A stretch of 11,488 nucleotides of DNA, from NCBI GenBank assembly GCA_002457475.1, contig NTJK01000020.1, positions 1 through 11,488 of the forward strand, read 5' to 3'. Within the stretch, counting starts at the first letter, position 1. The number at the start of each line of letters is the position of its first letter. Under the pieces are notes generated by a model, which did not search any database, had not been told where the DNA came from, and saw nothing but the letters and a program-made list of their open reading frames with translations. Shown here in pieces: positions 1 through 8,936 of this stretch. Position numbers and translations under genes: made by a program. Source of the DNA: Pelagibacterales bacterium MED-G43. Lineage in GTDB: Bacteria; Pseudomonadota; Alphaproteobacteria; Pelagibacterales; Pelagibacteraceae.

Positions 1-1278
1 TTTGTAACCATTAACATTAAAATGTCCTTTTAATTTAAAGGGAAAAAGATTAAGTGGATTTTTCTCTTTTTCAAATACCTCAGCATGAATATCAATGAAA
101 GGTATTTGTAATTGTTTTACTATTTTTTTAACCTCATGATAATCCGTATTGTCATAATCACTTTTGTAACGACTATATTCAGGTAAATAAACAAAGTAAA
201 ATTTAGAATTATTTTTTAATGTTAAGTTTTTAGCTAATCTTAGAATTTCATAAAATTTTTCACCAGCCTTGGGTCTGGACTGTTGCTTGGGCCTATATTT
301 ATCAGGTACATAATTATAAAGCAGAGTTCTTACTGCACTTAATTTTAAGATGTCCAGTTTCTTGTAGATATTTCTATTTTCTAGTGTTGTAAATTCTTTT
401 TCTATAGCGATATTACACAAATCATCAATTTTCTTTTGTTTATTCTTTAGATCCTGAGAAAAGTTTGAATTATCTAAGTATTTATTTAAAATTGTACTTT
501 CCAACTCGTTATTTAAATTGATTAAATCATTTCCCTCATAATAAAACCATAATACGTTCTTTACGTTTTTACTTAAGTATTCTCTGAGACCTGCGTATTG
601 TAGCAAAGGTCCATTACCACCATATCCTAAATTCAAAGCAGATTTATTTGATAGAGTTCTCAAAACAGATGTGATGTCATTTGGTCTATTAACACAAGCG
701 CTGTGCGTATAAGAATCTCCTACCAATAAATATTCTATTTCTTTTTCATCCCACTCACTATCTGGATTGTTAAAACCATACCGATCACTTTGGTAAATTG
801 AATAATATCCATTTTCGTTACAATGTATAGTTTTTGAGTTTGATGCTCCAGATAATGCAATTAATTTATTATTTGTTAAGTGAAAATTAGGTGCTACAGT
901 TAAAACTACACTTTCATCATTTTTTTTAAAATCACTATAAATCTCAAATGTTTCTCTTTCATCGTATATTTTCTCATTTCTATCTTTGTAAATTTTACTT
1001 TTAAGATTAATTTCTAACGAATTAACATAAAATTCAAAAATGTATAAAGCTGATAAAAAACTCAGAAAAATAATAAAAATATACTCTTTAATCTTATGAT
1101 TTATAAAAAAAATAAAAATAGAAAAAACTAATAGAATCCAACCTAATAGATAATAAAGTGTATAATAGTCTATACGTGTTCCTTTCCAAACAATTTCAGA
1201 TTTATAAAATGTATAAAGAAGTAAAAATACAGATAAAACAAAAAATATTTTTGGAAAAATTCTACTCATGAGCTTCAT
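1..1278 (-). CDS. Membrane-anchored SGNH/GDSL-hydrolase-like protein (3' end outside window)
   Basis: This frame is open from an ATG at 1278 to the window edge: 426 codons with no stop, so the C-terminus is missing. Three hydrophobic segments lie near residues 8-25, 38-59 and 66-85. A soluble domain follows, with a GDSYT motif (187-191, candidate nucleophile Ser189), a glycine-rich GYGGNGP block (218-224, Asn222) and a late GHFNVNGYK block (418-426, His419). The order matches SGNH/GDSL hydrolases, which cleave or transfer acyl groups. Membrane-tethered forms often occur in surface polysaccharide clusters, so carbohydrate O-acyl transfer or removal is my inference. The usual Asp three residues before the catalytic His is Leu416 here. 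A second in-frame ATG at 1269 could be the true start; neither has a strong Shine-Dalgarno. The sampled stretch 1021-1080 is about 15% GC, below the translation genes. The family call is fairly sure; the substrate is unknown. Confidence 0.75.
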   Translation of the reverse strand, partial: MKLMSRIFPKIFFVLSVFLLLYTFYKSEIVWKGTRIDYYTLYYLLGWILLVFSIFIFFINHKIKEYIFIIFLSFLSALYIFEFYVNSLEINLKSKIYKDRNEKIYDERETFEIYSDFKKNDESVVLTVAPNFHLTNNKLIALSGASNSKTIHCNENGYYSIYQSDRYGFNNPDSEWDEKEIEYLLVGDSYTHSACVNRPNDITSVLRTLSNKSALNLGYGGNGPLLQYAGLREYLSKNVKNVLWFYYEGNDLINLNNELESTILNKYLDNSNFSQDLKNKQKKIDDLCNIAIEKEFTTLENRNIYKKLDILKLSAVRTLLYNYVPDKYRPKQQSRPKAGEKFYEILRLAKNLTLKNNSKFYFVYLPEYSRYKSDYDNTDYHEVKKIVKQLQIPFIDIHAEVFEKEKNPLNLFPFKLKGHFNVNGYK

Positions 1279-1303
1279 TTGCTATTTTTTAATTTAACGT
1301 TTT

Positions 1304-1331
1304 ATAATATTAAAGCAACTATTGTTGGTAA
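1304..1331 (-). promoter_or_regulatory. Weak candidate promoter for the SGNH gene
   Basis: On the minus strand of the 53-base gap after tRNA-Ser, TTACCA (1331-1326) is followed after 16 bases by TATTAT (1309-1304). These match the sigma-70 consensus at 4/6 and 5/6 positions. The implied start would leave a leader of about 20 bases before the ATG at 1278. In DNA this AT-rich such matches arise by chance, and read-through from the tRNA is equally possible. I see nothing else in this gap; a 4-bp inverted repeat (CAAC/GTTG around 1316-1327) lacks a following T-run and is not a terminator. Confidence 0.2.
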
Positions 1332-1421
1332 TGGCGGAGAGAAAGGGATTCGAACCCTTGATACGATTGCTCGTATACACGCTTTCCAAGCGTGCGCCTT
1401 CAACCACTCGGCCACCTCTCC
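1332..1421 (-). tRNA. tRNA-Ser (anticodon GGA)
   Basis: This is a 90-base class II tRNA with an encoded CCA (1334-1332). The acceptor arm GGAGAGG pairs with its 3' strand, with one G-U at the last pair, and the discriminator base is G73, as expected for serine tRNAs. The anticodon arm is CACGC / TTGGAAA / GCGTG, which puts GGA at positions 34-36 to read UCC and UCU. The long variable arm forms a TACGA/TCGTA stem, and the T arm is AAGGG / TTCGAAT / CCCTT. The first base (1421) is also the last base of the upstream glycosyltransferase stop codon TAG, so the two genes overlap by one nucleotide. No separate promoter is evident, so co-transcription with the gene above followed by RNase P cleavage is the simplest reading. 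The 3' end faces the SGNH gene. Confidence 0.97.
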
Positions 1422-2443
1422 TAATTAAAATCATCAATAATTTTGATGAATTTATCTATAAACTCTTTGTTGGTTGGTAGCTTATTTTTTTTCATATCCT
1501 TTTGAATTTTTTTATAATTTTTTTTAATATTATTAAGAGTACCTAAAAAACTTAAAAAATTTCTTTTTGTAACAAAAATCCCTTTTTTGTCTCCTATCAC
1601 ATGTTTTATTTCTTCAAATATAACTACCGGCCTTCTTCTGGCTAAAGCTTCTAACAAAACCATTGGATGACCTTCGGTAAAAGAAGGTAAAACAAAGATA
1701 TTATGATCATCATAATGTTTAATTAATTTAGTTTTATTACTTTGTGTGGGAAAAATTTTTATATTACTTTGATTTATTTTATTAGAACTCCCTTTTTCTG
1801 CTCCAATAATTGTCAAAGCAATATCTCTCTTATTTCTAATCAACTCAGACAGGGCAAAAATTCCCTTTTCAACTCTTAATCTTCCAACATATAACAATTT
1901 AAAATTTTTAACTTCTGCATTTTTCGGTTGTCTTAACCAAACAGAATCTAATTGGGATGGGCTTAAAAGTTTTCCCTTTTTCCCGCGAAGTATATAATCC
2001 CTGCAGCTAATTAAATTTGAAATTGTCCCTGTAATATTAAACATAAAATGGTAGATAAGAAGACCCATCTTTCCAAGAATAGCTTTATACTCTCCAAAAC
2101 CATCACTTCTCAAATATACTATGGGTTTCCCTCCTAAAATTTTTATGAATAAAGAAACTAAAAAAGTATAAGGAGAAATTGAAATTATCAAAAACTTAGA
2201 ATCTTTATTTTTTGTAGCTCTCTTCACTTCAGATAAATAAGAAAATATATTGGTAAATACTTTGATCCTTTTTAACTTTATTTCATGAGATCTTTTTTTT
2301 AATGATTTTCTACCTAGAAGATTAACTTCAAATTTTTTATTTAAGCCTTCTGGAGTTGATTTTAAATCTAAATTATCACAATAATATTTATTGTCTTCGA
2401 TAGAAATACTTTCATTTGAGAAAATAAATAATTTTTTTTTCAT
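1421..2443 (-). CDS. GT4-like glycosyltransferase
   Basis: This 340-residue protein is a probable GT-B-fold retaining glycosyltransferase of the group 1/GT4 type, which moves a sugar from an activated donor to a glycan or lipid acceptor at the inner face of the cytoplasmic membrane. The C-terminal half has the family signature: [12 protein letters not shown] (183-194), which starts the second Rossmann domain, and an E-x7-E donor-binding motif at Glu257/Glu265 (EGHPMVLLE). The N-terminal half is poorly conserved and lysine-rich, with a hydrophobic stretch at 84-110 and no signal peptide. The ATG shares one base with the lepA stop (TAATG), with no Shine-Dalgarno, so translation probably depends on coupling to lepA. 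The TAG stop shares its G with tRNA-Ser. A sampled stretch at 1501-1560 is only 10% GC, against 33-40% in sampled parts of lepA and thrS, which may reflect relaxed constraint or transfer. Donor and acceptor cannot be told. Confidence 0.85.
   Translation of the reverse strand: MKKKLFIFSNESISIEDNKYYCDNLDLKSTPEGLNKKFEVNLLGRKSLKKRSHEIKLKRIKVFTNIFSYLSEVKRATKNKDSKFLIISISPYTFLVSLFIKILGGKPIVYLRSDGFGEYKAILGKMGLLIYHFMFNITGTISNLISCRDYILRGKKGKLLSPSQLDSVWLRQPKNAEVKNFKLLYVGRLRVEKGIFALSELIRNKRDIALTIIGAEKGSSNKINQSNIKIFPTQSNKTKLIKHYDDHNIFVLPSFTEGHPMVLLEALARRRPVVIFEEIKHVIGDKKGIFVTKRNFLSFLGTLNNIKKNYKKIQKDMKKNKLPTNKEFIDKFIKIIDDFN
1431..1449 (-). other. 7-bp inverted repeat at the 3' end of the glycosyltransferase gene
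   Basis: TCATCAA and TTGATGA form a perfect 7-bp stem around a 5-base TAATT loop, inside the last codons (IIDD region) and 9 bases before the mature 5' end of tRNA-Ser. There is no T-run, so it is not an intrinsic terminator. It could shield the 3' end of the message left after RNase P cleavage, or it could be chance in AT-rich coding DNA. Confidence 0.3.
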
Positions 2444-4251
2444 TATGCGTCTTTATTAATTTTTAAAACACCAATGAAAGCCTCTTGAGGAATCTCAACT
2501 TTACCAAACTGTTTTGATCTTGCTTTACCTTTTTTTTGTTTCTCTAAAAGTTTTCTTTTTCGATCAGTAGCTCCTCCACCATGTATTTTTGTCAAAACAT
2601 CTTTCTTAAAACCTTTTATAGATTCTCTGGCAACAATTTTTCCTCCAATAGCTGCTTGAACAGGAATCATAAAATTGTGTCTTGGTATTAAATCTTTTAA
2701 TTTTTCACAAACTTGCCTGCCGGTAGTTTGTGCAAAATCTTTATGAATAATCATTGCTAATGCATCAACTGGTTCTGAGTTTACAAGAATGCCAAGTTTA
2801 ACTAAGTCTCCTTCCCTGTAGCTAGAAATTTCATAATCAAAACTTGCATAACCACTTGAGATAGATTTCAATTTATCATTAAAATCAAATACGACCTCAT
2901 TTAATGGTAAGTCATACGATAGAACAGCTCTTTTACCTGAATAGCTCAAATTAGTTTGTATTCCTCTTTTGTCCTGACAAATTTTTATAATTGATCCCAA
3001 GTATTCGTCTGGCGTTATGATTGTCGACTTGATCCATGGTTCTTCTATTTTTTCAATTTGGGATGGATCGGGCATATTCGATGGATTTTGCAAATCTATA
3101 ACTTCTCCTTTAGATTTATGAACTTTATAAATTACACCTGGAGTTGTTGTGATTAGATTTACGTCAAACTCTCTTTCAAGTCTTTCAGTAATAATTTCTA
3201 AATGTAGTAAACCTAAAAAACCACACCTAAAACCTAATCCTAATGCACTTGACGACTCCGGTTCATAAGAAAAACTTGCATCATTGAGTTTTAATTTTGC
3301 TAAACCATCTTTAAGTTTTTGATATTCAGAGCTATCTACAGGAAATAATCCGCAAAATACTACTGGCTTGCTTGGCTTAAAACCTGGAAGAGGTTTATCA
3401 ATAGGTGCACTTGCATCACAAATAGTATCACCAACTTTTGTTTCGGAAAGCGATTTAATTCCTGTAATAATAAATCCAATTTCACCTGAGCTTAATTCCC
3501 CTATATTATTAGGTTTAGGTGTGAATACTCCAACTTTTTCAACTACATACTCTTGATCATTGGACATTAATCTGATTTTCATATTTTTTTTTAATTTACC
3601 GTTGATGACTCTGACAAGAATTACTACGCCAAGATAACTGTCATACCAACTATCTACTAATAAACATTTTAATTTTTCATCAATAGCCCCATTTGGAGCA
3701 GGTAATTTGTTTATAATTGCTTCTAAGATTTCGTCTATTCCTTCTCCTGTTTTTCCAGAACATGAGATAGCATTAGTTGTCTCTATGCCTACAACATCCT
3801 CTATTTCTGTTTTTGTTTTTTCAACATCTGATGCTGGTAAATCTATTTTATTTAAAATTGGTATGACTTCATGATTAATTTCTAAAGCCTGATAAACATT
3901 TGCTAATGTTTGAGCTTCTACCCCTTGTGTACTGTCAACAATTAAAAGAGATCCTTCACATGCTGATAAAGATCGGCTTACCTCATAACCAAAATCTACA
4001 TGACCAGGCGTATCGATAATATTTAATATATAATCTTTACCATCTTTTGCTTTGTAATTGAGTTTTACGGTTTGAGCTTTAATTGTAATTCCTCTTTCCC
4101 TCTCGATATCCATTGAGTCGAGGACTTGTTGTTTCATTTCACGATCAGTAAGCCCACCACACTTGTGTATAATCCGATCTGCAATAGTTGATTTACCATG
4201 ATCAATATGCGCAATTATAGAAAAATTACGTATTCTTTTTATATCTGACAT
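2443..4251 (-). CDS. lepA: Elongation factor 4 (LepA), ribosome-associated GTPase
   Basis: LepA/EF4 is a translational GTPase of the EF-G superfamily that binds the ribosome; roles in back-translocation, stress and 30S assembly have been reported. At 602 residues it has the normal family length. GTPase motifs are all present: G1 AHIDHGKST (14-22), G2 GITIK (54-58), G3 DTPGH (80-84, with catalytic-type His84), G4 NKID (134-137) and G5 near SGKTG (165-169). The EF-G-like domains II, III and V follow, then the LepA-specific C-terminal domain with [19 protein letters not shown] near residues 555-573. The absence of an EF-G domain IV and this tail separate it from EF-G. Start ATG shares its last base with the pheT stop codon (TAATG), and the lepA stop overlaps the next start in the same way. 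Coupled translation from pheT through to the glycosyltransferase is likely. Confidence 0.98.
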   Translation of the reverse strand: MSDIKRIRNFSIIAHIDHGKSTIADRIIHKCGGLTDREMKQQVLDSMDIERERGITIKAQTVKLNYKAKDGKDYILNIIDTPGHVDFGYEVSRSLSACEGSLLIVDSTQGVEAQTLANVYQALEINHEVIPILNKIDLPASDVEKTKTEIEDVVGIETTNAISCSGKTGEGIDEILEAIINKLPAPNGAIDEKLKCLLVDSWYDSYLGVVILVRVINGKLKKNMKIRLMSNDQEYVVEKVGVFTPKPNNIGELSSGEIGFIITGIKSLSETKVGDTICDASAPIDKPLPGFKPSKPVVFCGLFPVDSSEYQKLKDGLAKLKLNDASFSYEPESSSALGLGFRCGFLGLLHLEIITERLEREFDVNLITTTPGVIYKVHKSKGEVIDLQNPSNMPDPSQIEKIEEPWIKSTIITPDEYLGSIIKICQDKRGIQTNLSYSGKRAVLSYDLPLNEVVFDFNDKLKSISSGYASFDYEISSYREGDLVKLGILVNSEPVDALAMIIHKDFAQTTGRQVCEKLKDLIPRHNFMIPVQAAIGGKIVARESIKGFKKDVLTKIHGGGATDRKRKLLEKQKKGKARSKQFGKVEIPQEAFIGVLKINKDA

Positions 4252-6653
4252 TAGGACCTAATTGTAGCTCCAGCTTTTTTACTTACCGTATCGATAATTC
4301 TTTTACTTATATCCTCTAAATCATTCTCTGATAAAGTTTTATCGAAAGCTTGTAAAGTAACATTAATTGCAACTGACTTTTTATCTTTTGGAATATTTTC
4401 TCCCTCAAAAACATCAAACGTAGATACATTTTGAATTAAGTTATCATCTACTTCTCTTATAATTTTCTCTAGCGTCCCTATTTTAAAAATTTTATCTATG
4501 ATAAAAGCGAAATCTCTTTCAGATTTTTGATAATCTGAAGCTTGAAAACTTTTTTTGCTTTGTCTCAATTTTTTATTCGGTTCAGGGATATTTTTTAAAA
4601 ATATTTCAAATCCAAAGATATTTTTATCTTTACAATCTAAGTTCTTAATAATTGCAGGATGTATTTCTCCAAAATAAGCAAGGTGAGGTCCTTTTTCTGA
4701 TTTTAATGTTATCGATCCTGATCTACCTGGATGATAACTGTGCTTTGTATTATCACTTACAAAAAGGTTTTTTTCCTCTATTCCAAGTTCGACCAAAGTT
4801 TTTATAGCATCACTTTTAATATCAAAGACATCTACATTTCTCTCCTTGTCTAGCCAGCTTTTTCTGTTTATTTTCCCAGATTTTAAACCACCAATAACAA
4901 TCTGTTGCTCACCTGGATTTTTTCCAAAGAATGTTGGGCCAATTTCAAATAAGGATAAGTCTTCGTATCCTCTATCTTGATTTTTTTTAAGGTAAATAGC
5001 TAAATTAGAAAAAATTGAACGTCTTAGAACATCAAGATCAGACGAAATTGGATTGTATATTGGAATTTCTTTTTCACCTTTAGAAAATTGTTTATCAATT
5101 TTTGAATCTGTGAAAGACCACGTAACTATTTCCATATAGCCTTTTGATGCCAAGGATCTCTGTGACAAATGGAAAAGTTTTTGCTTAAAGTTGAGAGTAT
5201 CTTGGGTTCTGTTTTTACTTGGTTTGATTAATTTTATATTATTGAATCCTTTGATCCGAATTAACTCCTCAATCAAATCCTCATCCAAACTCACATCTGG
5301 CCTCCAGCTTGGCACCTCTACTTTTATAGCTTTTTGATTTTTTTTACATTTAAAACCTAAAGAGGATAAAATTTTATCAATTTCATTAGCGGTGATTGAA
5401 ATGCCAATTAGTTTTTCAAATTTTTTCACTTGAAAGTTAATTATCTTATTTTTTTGGTTCATCTTTCCAGTAATTTGAAACTTACTAGCTTCCCCTCCGC
5501 AAATTTTTAAAATTAGTTCAGTTGCAAGCTCCAATCCCTCTTGAATAGAATTGGGGTCAATTCCTCTTTCAAATCTGTACTTAGCATCTGTATTTATATT
5601 AAGTATCCTAGCTGTTTTTCTTATTGAAGATGGGCTGAAATAAGCAGCTTCTAAAAGTATATTTTTCGTATCTAATTCGGTAGAGGTAGATGTTCCTCCA
5701 ATAATTCCGCCTAACCCAAGAACGCCAGATTTATCAGAGATGACACACATGTCTTTTTTTAATTTATATTTTTTATTATCTAATGCCTCAAACATCTCGC
5801 CTTCTTTGGCGTTTCTAACTATAATTTCTTTGTTGATTTTATCTGCATCATAAGCATGCAATGGTCTGTTAAGGTCAAACATTACATAGTTAGTTATATC
5901 AACTACAGCAGAGATAGGTTTAAGACCCAGTGCGATTAATTTATTTTTAAGCCATTCAGGACTTTCTTTATTAGTAATGTTTTTAATGTAACAGCTTCCA
6001 AAGATATTGCACCCTTGATTCTTTTCTTTTGTAATTGATGTTTTAATTTGGTGTTTTGTATTTTGTTTAATTTTCTTTCTATTAGTAGGTATTAATTTTC
6101 CAACTCCTGCAGATGAAAGATCTCTTGCAATCCCTCTAACACCTAAACAATCAGCTCGATTAGGGGTTATAGAAATATCGATAGCTTTTTGAGAGCTACT
6201 TTTAAAATAGCTTTTTCCTATCTCTTTCTCTTTATTTTTAAGTTCAATAATCCCTTCACTTTCCTTAGATAAATTAAGTTCACTTTCGGAGCAAAGCATC
6301 CCTTTCGACTCAACGCCTCTTATTTTAGCTACCTTTAATTCAAAATTAGTTTTAGGTATTATGGCTCCAGGAGGAGCATAAATTGTAATTAGACCTTCTC
6401 TGGCATTTGGAGCTCCACATACAACTTTTAAAATCTCTTTCCCGCCGATAGTAACGTCACAAACTTTTAACTTATCAGCATTAGGATGTTTTTCTGCTTT
6501 TAAAACTTTTGCAATTTTAAATTTACCCATCCCTCCAGAGTTTTCCTTTATACCTTCGACTTCAAGTCCGATATTAGTAAGACAATCAATAATCTCTTTT
6601 TCTTTAGCTGATGTTTTAAGATGGTCTTTTAGCCAAGGGATTGTAATGATCAT
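4251..6653 (-). CDS. pheT: Phenylalanyl-tRNA synthetase beta subunit
   Basis: This is the beta subunit of the (alpha-beta)2 cytoplasmic enzyme that charges tRNA-Phe; beta binds the tRNA and edits mischarged Tyr-tRNA-Phe. At 800 residues it is the full bacterial length. Domains in order: N-terminal B1, with an inserted EMAP/OB-fold tRNA-binding domain (about 42-150, [10 protein letters not shown] at 56-65); the B3/4 editing domain (about 215-390), with His266 (LHAYD) and Glu335 (LEAAYF) at positions equivalent to the editing residues of the E. coli enzyme; the B5 domain (about 405-480); the catalytic-like module; and the C-terminal FDX-ACB anticodon-binding domain (about 706-799, SERDFAF and DVFEG). 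The ATG overlaps the pheS stop by four bases (ATGA), and a GAGGG Shine-Dalgarno lies at 6666-6662 within pheS, supporting this start. Editing looks intact. Confidence 0.98.
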   Translation of the reverse strand: MIITIPWLKDHLKTSAKEKEIIDCLTNIGLEVEGIKENSGGMGKFKIAKVLKAEKHPNADKLKVCDVTIGGKEILKVVCGAPNAREGLITIYAPPGAIIPKTNFELKVAKIRGVESKGMLCSESELNLSKESEGIIELKNKEKEIGKSYFKSSSQKAIDISITPNRADCLGVRGIARDLSSAGVGKLIPTNRKKIKQNTKHQIKTSITKEKNQGCNIFGSCYIKNITNKESPEWLKNKLIALGLKPISAVVDITNYVMFDLNRPLHAYDADKINKEIIVRNAKEGEMFEALDNKKYKLKKDMCVISDKSGVLGLGGIIGGTSTSTELDTKNILLEAAYFSPSSIRKTARILNINTDAKYRFERGIDPNSIQEGLELATELILKICGGEASKFQITGKMNQKNKIINFQVKKFEKLIGISITANEIDKILSSLGFKCKKNQKAIKVEVPSWRPDVSLDEDLIEELIRIKGFNNIKLIKPSKNRTQDTLNFKQKLFHLSQRSLASKGYMEIVTWSFTDSKIDKQFSKGEKEIPIYNPISSDLDVLRRSIFSNLAIYLKKNQDRGYEDLSLFEIGPTFFGKNPGEQQIVIGGLKSGKINRKSWLDKERNVDVFDIKSDAIKTLVELGIEEKNLFVSDNTKHSYHPGRSGSITLKSEKGPHLAYFGEIHPAIIKNLDCKDKNIFGFEIFLKNIPEPNKKLRQSKKSFQASDYQKSERDFAFIIDKIFKIGTLEKIIREVDDNLIQNVSTFDVFEGENIPKDKKSVAINVTLQAFDKTLSENDLEDISKRIIDTVSKKAGATIRS

Positions 6654-7717
6654 TTACTCAACCCTCTATAATTAGTTGGAACATCTGATGGATCAAAGCC
6701 AAAATGACTAAGCCATCTATAATCTGCCTCAAAGAAAGCTCTTAGATCATTAATTCCATATTTTAACATTGCTAAACGATCAATACCTATTCCAAAAGCA
6801 AATCCTTGATATTTTTTTGTATCTATTTTTACATTTTTTAAAACATTAGGATGAACCATCCCACATCCTAAAACTTCTAACCATTTATCCCCTTCACCAA
6901 TAACAATTTTTCCTTTTTCAATTTTATATCCAATATCAACCTCCGCTGATGGCTCGGTAAAAGGAAAATGACTTGGTCTAAATCTCATTTTTACATTTTT
7001 GACTTCAAAAAACTCTTTTATAAAATAATCTAAGCATCCTTTAAGGTGACCCATTGTGATACCTTTATCTATGTGTAAGCCTTCAAGTTGATGAAACATT
7101 GGAGCATGAGTTTGATCACTGTCACATCTATAAGTCCTACCTGGAACTATTATTTTAAATGGTGGTTTACTTGATAACATCGTTCTTATTTGAACTGGCG
7201 AGGTATGTGTTCTTAACAGCAATTTTTTATTTTCTTCTAAATAAAAAGTGTCATGCATGTCTCTAGCAGGATGCTCTTCCGGTGTATTTAATGCTGTAAA
7301 ATTATTATATTCAGTCTCAACGTCAGGACCTTCAGCCACTGAAAAACCTATTTCTGAAAAGATAGATGATATTTCATCTATAACTTGAGAAACTGGATGA
7401 ATTTTTCCTTGACGTTCAGGTCTAATTGGCAAAGTAACATCAACTTTTTCATTTTTAAGTTTTTCATTTATTTCAATTGTTTCGATTTCAATATTTTTTT
7501 GCTCCAACTGATTGTTTAAATCGTCTTTGATTTTATTTAAATTTGAGGCAAACTCTTTTCTTTTCTCAGGTTCTAAAGATCCTAGAGATTTGAACTGTTG
7601 AGTGATTTGACCGTTTTTTCCAAAAAATTCTGTCTTTATATTTTGAAGATCTTCTTTTGTTTTAACAGAGTCAATCTTTGCATTAAATACTGAACTTATT
7701 TTATCTAAATCACTCAT
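6650..7717 (-). CDS. pheS: Phenylalanyl-tRNA synthetase alpha subunit
   Basis: This is the catalytic alpha subunit, which activates phenylalanine with ATP and transfers it to tRNA-Phe as part of the heterotetramer with PheT. It is 355 residues long, slightly longer than the E. coli protein. Residues 1-90 form the charged N-terminal coiled-coil arm that contacts tRNA. The class II core follows: the motif 1 region [10 protein letters not shown] (107-116), [11 protein letters not shown] (149-159), motif 2 [18 protein letters not shown] (193-210), [15 protein letters not shown] (246-260) and motif 3 [14 protein letters not shown] (305-318). The C-terminus ends in a short tail after the FGF segment. 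The gap to rplT is 48 bases with no pheM-like leader peptide or attenuator hairpin, unlike the enterobacterial arrangement. No Shine-Dalgarno is visible. Co-expression with pheT is enforced by the four-base overlap. Confidence 0.98.
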   Translation of the reverse strand: MSDLDKISSVFNAKIDSVKTKEDLQNIKTEFFGKNGQITQQFKSLGSLEPEKRKEFASNLNKIKDDLNNQLEQKNIEIETIEINEKLKNEKVDVTLPIRPERQGKIHPVSQVIDEISSIFSEIGFSVAEGPDVETEYNNFTALNTPEEHPARDMHDTFYLEENKKLLLRTHTSPVQIRTMLSSKPPFKIIVPGRTYRCDSDQTHAPMFHQLEGLHIDKGITMGHLKGCLDYFIKEFFEVKNVKMRFRPSHFPFTEPSAEVDIGYKIEKGKIVIGEGDKWLEVLGCGMVHPNVLKNVKIDTKKYQGFAFGIGIDRLAMLKYGINDLRAFFEADYRWLSHFGFDPSDVPTNYRGLSK

Positions 7718-7765
7718 TAGGTAATTGATTTTTTATATTAAGTTGAGATTAAATCAAAGACCCTT

Positions 7766-8122
7766 TTAAGCTAGGGAGGATTGAACCTTTTTTACTACTG
7801 ATTTAAAGACTTCAGGATTATTGTAAGCAAGCTCTGCTAGAACTTTTCTATCTAACTTAATTTTTGATTTAGCCAAACCATTGATAAATTTTGCATAGGT
7901 TAAACCTTCAGCTCTTACTCCGGCATTAATTCTTTGTATCCATAAAGATCTAAATTCTCTTTTTTTAGCTTTTCTATCTCTGTAAGCATATTGCATTGCT
8001 TTTTCCATTGCTTGACGAGCAATACGAATAGTATTTTTTCTTCTTCCTCTTTGACCTTTAACAGATTTTAAAACTTTATTATGTTTTGCTCTACTAACTA
8101 CACCTCGTTTTGTTCTAGCCAT
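7766..8122 (-). CDS. rplT: 50S ribosomal protein L20
   Basis: L20 is a primary 23S rRNA-binding protein needed early in 50S assembly. The 118-residue, very basic product has the normal length and the family's landmarks: MARTKRGV start, [10 protein letters not shown] (23-32), [12 protein letters not shown] (44-55), LWIQRINAG (60-68) and a C-terminal [10 protein letters not shown] helix (94-103). The N-terminal arm is the rRNA-threading extension and the C-terminal half is the globular domain. It starts one base after the rpmI stop (TAA-T-ATG), with AGAGGA at 8132-8127 as a Shine-Dalgarno inside the end of rpmI, so the pair is translationally coupled. In E. coli and Bacillus, L20 represses its own operon by binding leader RNA. 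Only 60 bases precede rpmI here and I recognise no rRNA-mimicking fold there. Confidence 0.98.
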   Translation of the reverse strand: MARTKRGVVSRAKHNKVLKSVKGQRGRRKNTIRIARQAMEKAMQYAYRDRKAKKREFRSLWIQRINAGVRAEGLTYAKFINGLAKSKIKLDRKVLAELAYNNPEVFKSVVKKVQSSLA

Positions 8123-8123
8123 A

Positions 8124-8330
8124 TTATCCTCTTAAGTTATATGGCATATACGATTTGACAATTTTTGAATCTTGCTTTGTCATAATTGTAGTGCCTCTTT
8201 GTTTTCTAATTTGTGAATTTGTTCTTTTAATCATACCATGTCTTTTACCAGCTTGGGGCATCTTGATCTTGCCTGAAGCAGTAAATCTAAATCTTTTTTT
8301 TGCAGAGCTTTTTGTTTTAAGTTTTGGCAT
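8124..8330 (-). CDS. rpmI: 50S ribosomal protein L35
   Basis: L35 is a small basic protein of the large subunit. The 68-residue product is close to the usual 64-66 and has the family pattern: [14 protein letters not shown] at the start, TASGKIK (17-23) and KRHGMI (29-34), followed by the RKQRG turn (42-46). Lys and Arg dominate. The ATG at 8330 has no Shine-Dalgarno; a candidate promoter ends 13 bases upstream, so its message may be nearly leaderless. It is followed after one base by rplT, the pairing found in almost all bacteria. Confidence 0.97.
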   Translation of the reverse strand: MPKLKTKSSAKKRFRFTASGKIKMPQAGKRHGMIKRTNSQIRKQRGTTIMTKQDSKIVKSYMPYNLRG

Positions 8331-8343
8331 AAAATATTTCGGA

Positions 8344-8372
8344 CTTATATAGGCATTAATATATCTTTACAA
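8344..8372 (-). promoter_or_regulatory. Candidate sigma-70-type promoter for rpmI-rplT
   Basis: In the 60-base infC-rpmI gap, minus strand, TTGTAA (8372-8367) is followed after exactly 17 bases by TATAAG (8349-8344). These match consensus at 4/6 and 5/6 positions with ideal spacing. Initiation would fall about six or seven bases before the rpmI ATG, leaving almost no leader. This is the largest intergenic gap in the window, which favours a regulatory site, but AT-rich sequence makes chance matches common. Confidence 0.35.
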
Positions 8373-8390
8373 GATGCTATTATTGGCGAT

Positions 8391-8936
8391 TTACAGAGGT
8401 TGAATTATCATTACCATCTGACGGCCTTCAAATTTTGGCTTGCTTTCAACTTTGGCAACATCTTTCGTCTCTTCTATAATCTTATTCATCAGGTCTTTGC
8501 CAAGCTCAGTATGTTGCATTTCTCTACCTTTAAATTTAACGGTAAATTTTACTTTATTTCCTTTTGTAATAAATTTTTTTGCGTTTTTAATTTTGAAGTT
8601 ATAATCGTGAGTCTCTGTACCGGGTCTTAATTTTATTTCTTTTAGAGAAACAGTTTTTTGTTTCTTCTTTGCTTGATTAGCTTTTTTTTGTAAATCATAT
8701 TTATATTTACCCATATCCATAATTTTACACACGGGAGGGGTTGCGTTTGGAGAAATTTCAATTAAATCAAGTCCTTCTTGTTTTGCTAGTTCAATTGCTT
8801 TTTTTAAAGGCATAGTACCTAAGTTTCCGCCATCGCTTCCGATTACTTGAACGTCTAGAGCTCTTATTCGCTCATTAGCTTTAGGTCCTTGAGGTTTACT
8901 TCTTCTCTGAAAATAATTAGGTTTAAAGTTTGACAC
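8391..8936 (-). CDS. infC: Translation initiation factor IF-3 (GTG start)
   Basis: IF3 binds the 30S subunit, keeps it from joining 50S prematurely and checks the start codon and initiator tRNA. The 181-residue product has standard length and both domains: an N-terminal domain (about 16-82, with NERIRA at 21-26, LAKQEGLDLIEISP at 50-63 and PPVCKIMDMGKYKYD at 67-81), a lysine-rich linker (82-95), and a C-terminal domain (about 96-180, with SLKEIKLRPGTETHDY at 97-112, KFKGREM at 134-140 and a C-terminal MVMIIQPL). The start is GTG at 8936, directly after the thrS TAA and in the same frame; the next in-frame ATG falls at residue 42 and would destroy the N domain. E. coli infC uses AUU, which IF3 itself discriminates against. 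GTG is not expected to give that autoregulation. No Shine-Dalgarno is visible, so reinitiation after thrS is likely. Confidence 0.97.
   Translation of the reverse strand: MSNFKPNYFQRRSKPQGPKANERIRALDVQVIGSDGGNLGTMPLKKAIELAKQEGLDLIEISPNATPPVCKIMDMGKYKYDLQKKANQAKKKQKTVSLKEIKLRPGTETHDYNFKIKNAKKFITKGNKVKFTVKFKGREMQHTELGKDLMNKIIEETKDVAKVESKPKFEGRQMVMIIQPL

Noticed and set aside
1316..1327. CAAC/GTTG inverted repeat after tRNA-Ser as a terminator
   Set aside because: The stem is only 4 bp, AT-rich, and not followed by a T-run on the transcribed strand.
3368..3556. Plus-strand open frame of 62 codons
   Set aside because: It lies wholly inside lepA on the opposite strand, with no recognisable protein pattern.
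7718..7765. Promoter or attenuator between rplT and pheS
   Set aside because: TATAAA occurs, but the nearest TTG-type hexamer is only 14 bases away and no hairpin with a T-run is present.
8155..8352. Plus-strand open frame of 65 codons, very hydrophobic
   Set aside because: It lies opposite rpmI. Lys codons read in reverse become Phe/Leu codons, which explains both openness and hydrophobicity. L35 is unmistakable on the other strand.
8400..8630. Plus-strand open frame of 76 codons
   Set aside because: It is antisense to the lysine-rich IF3 C-terminal domain and shows the same Phe-rich artefact.
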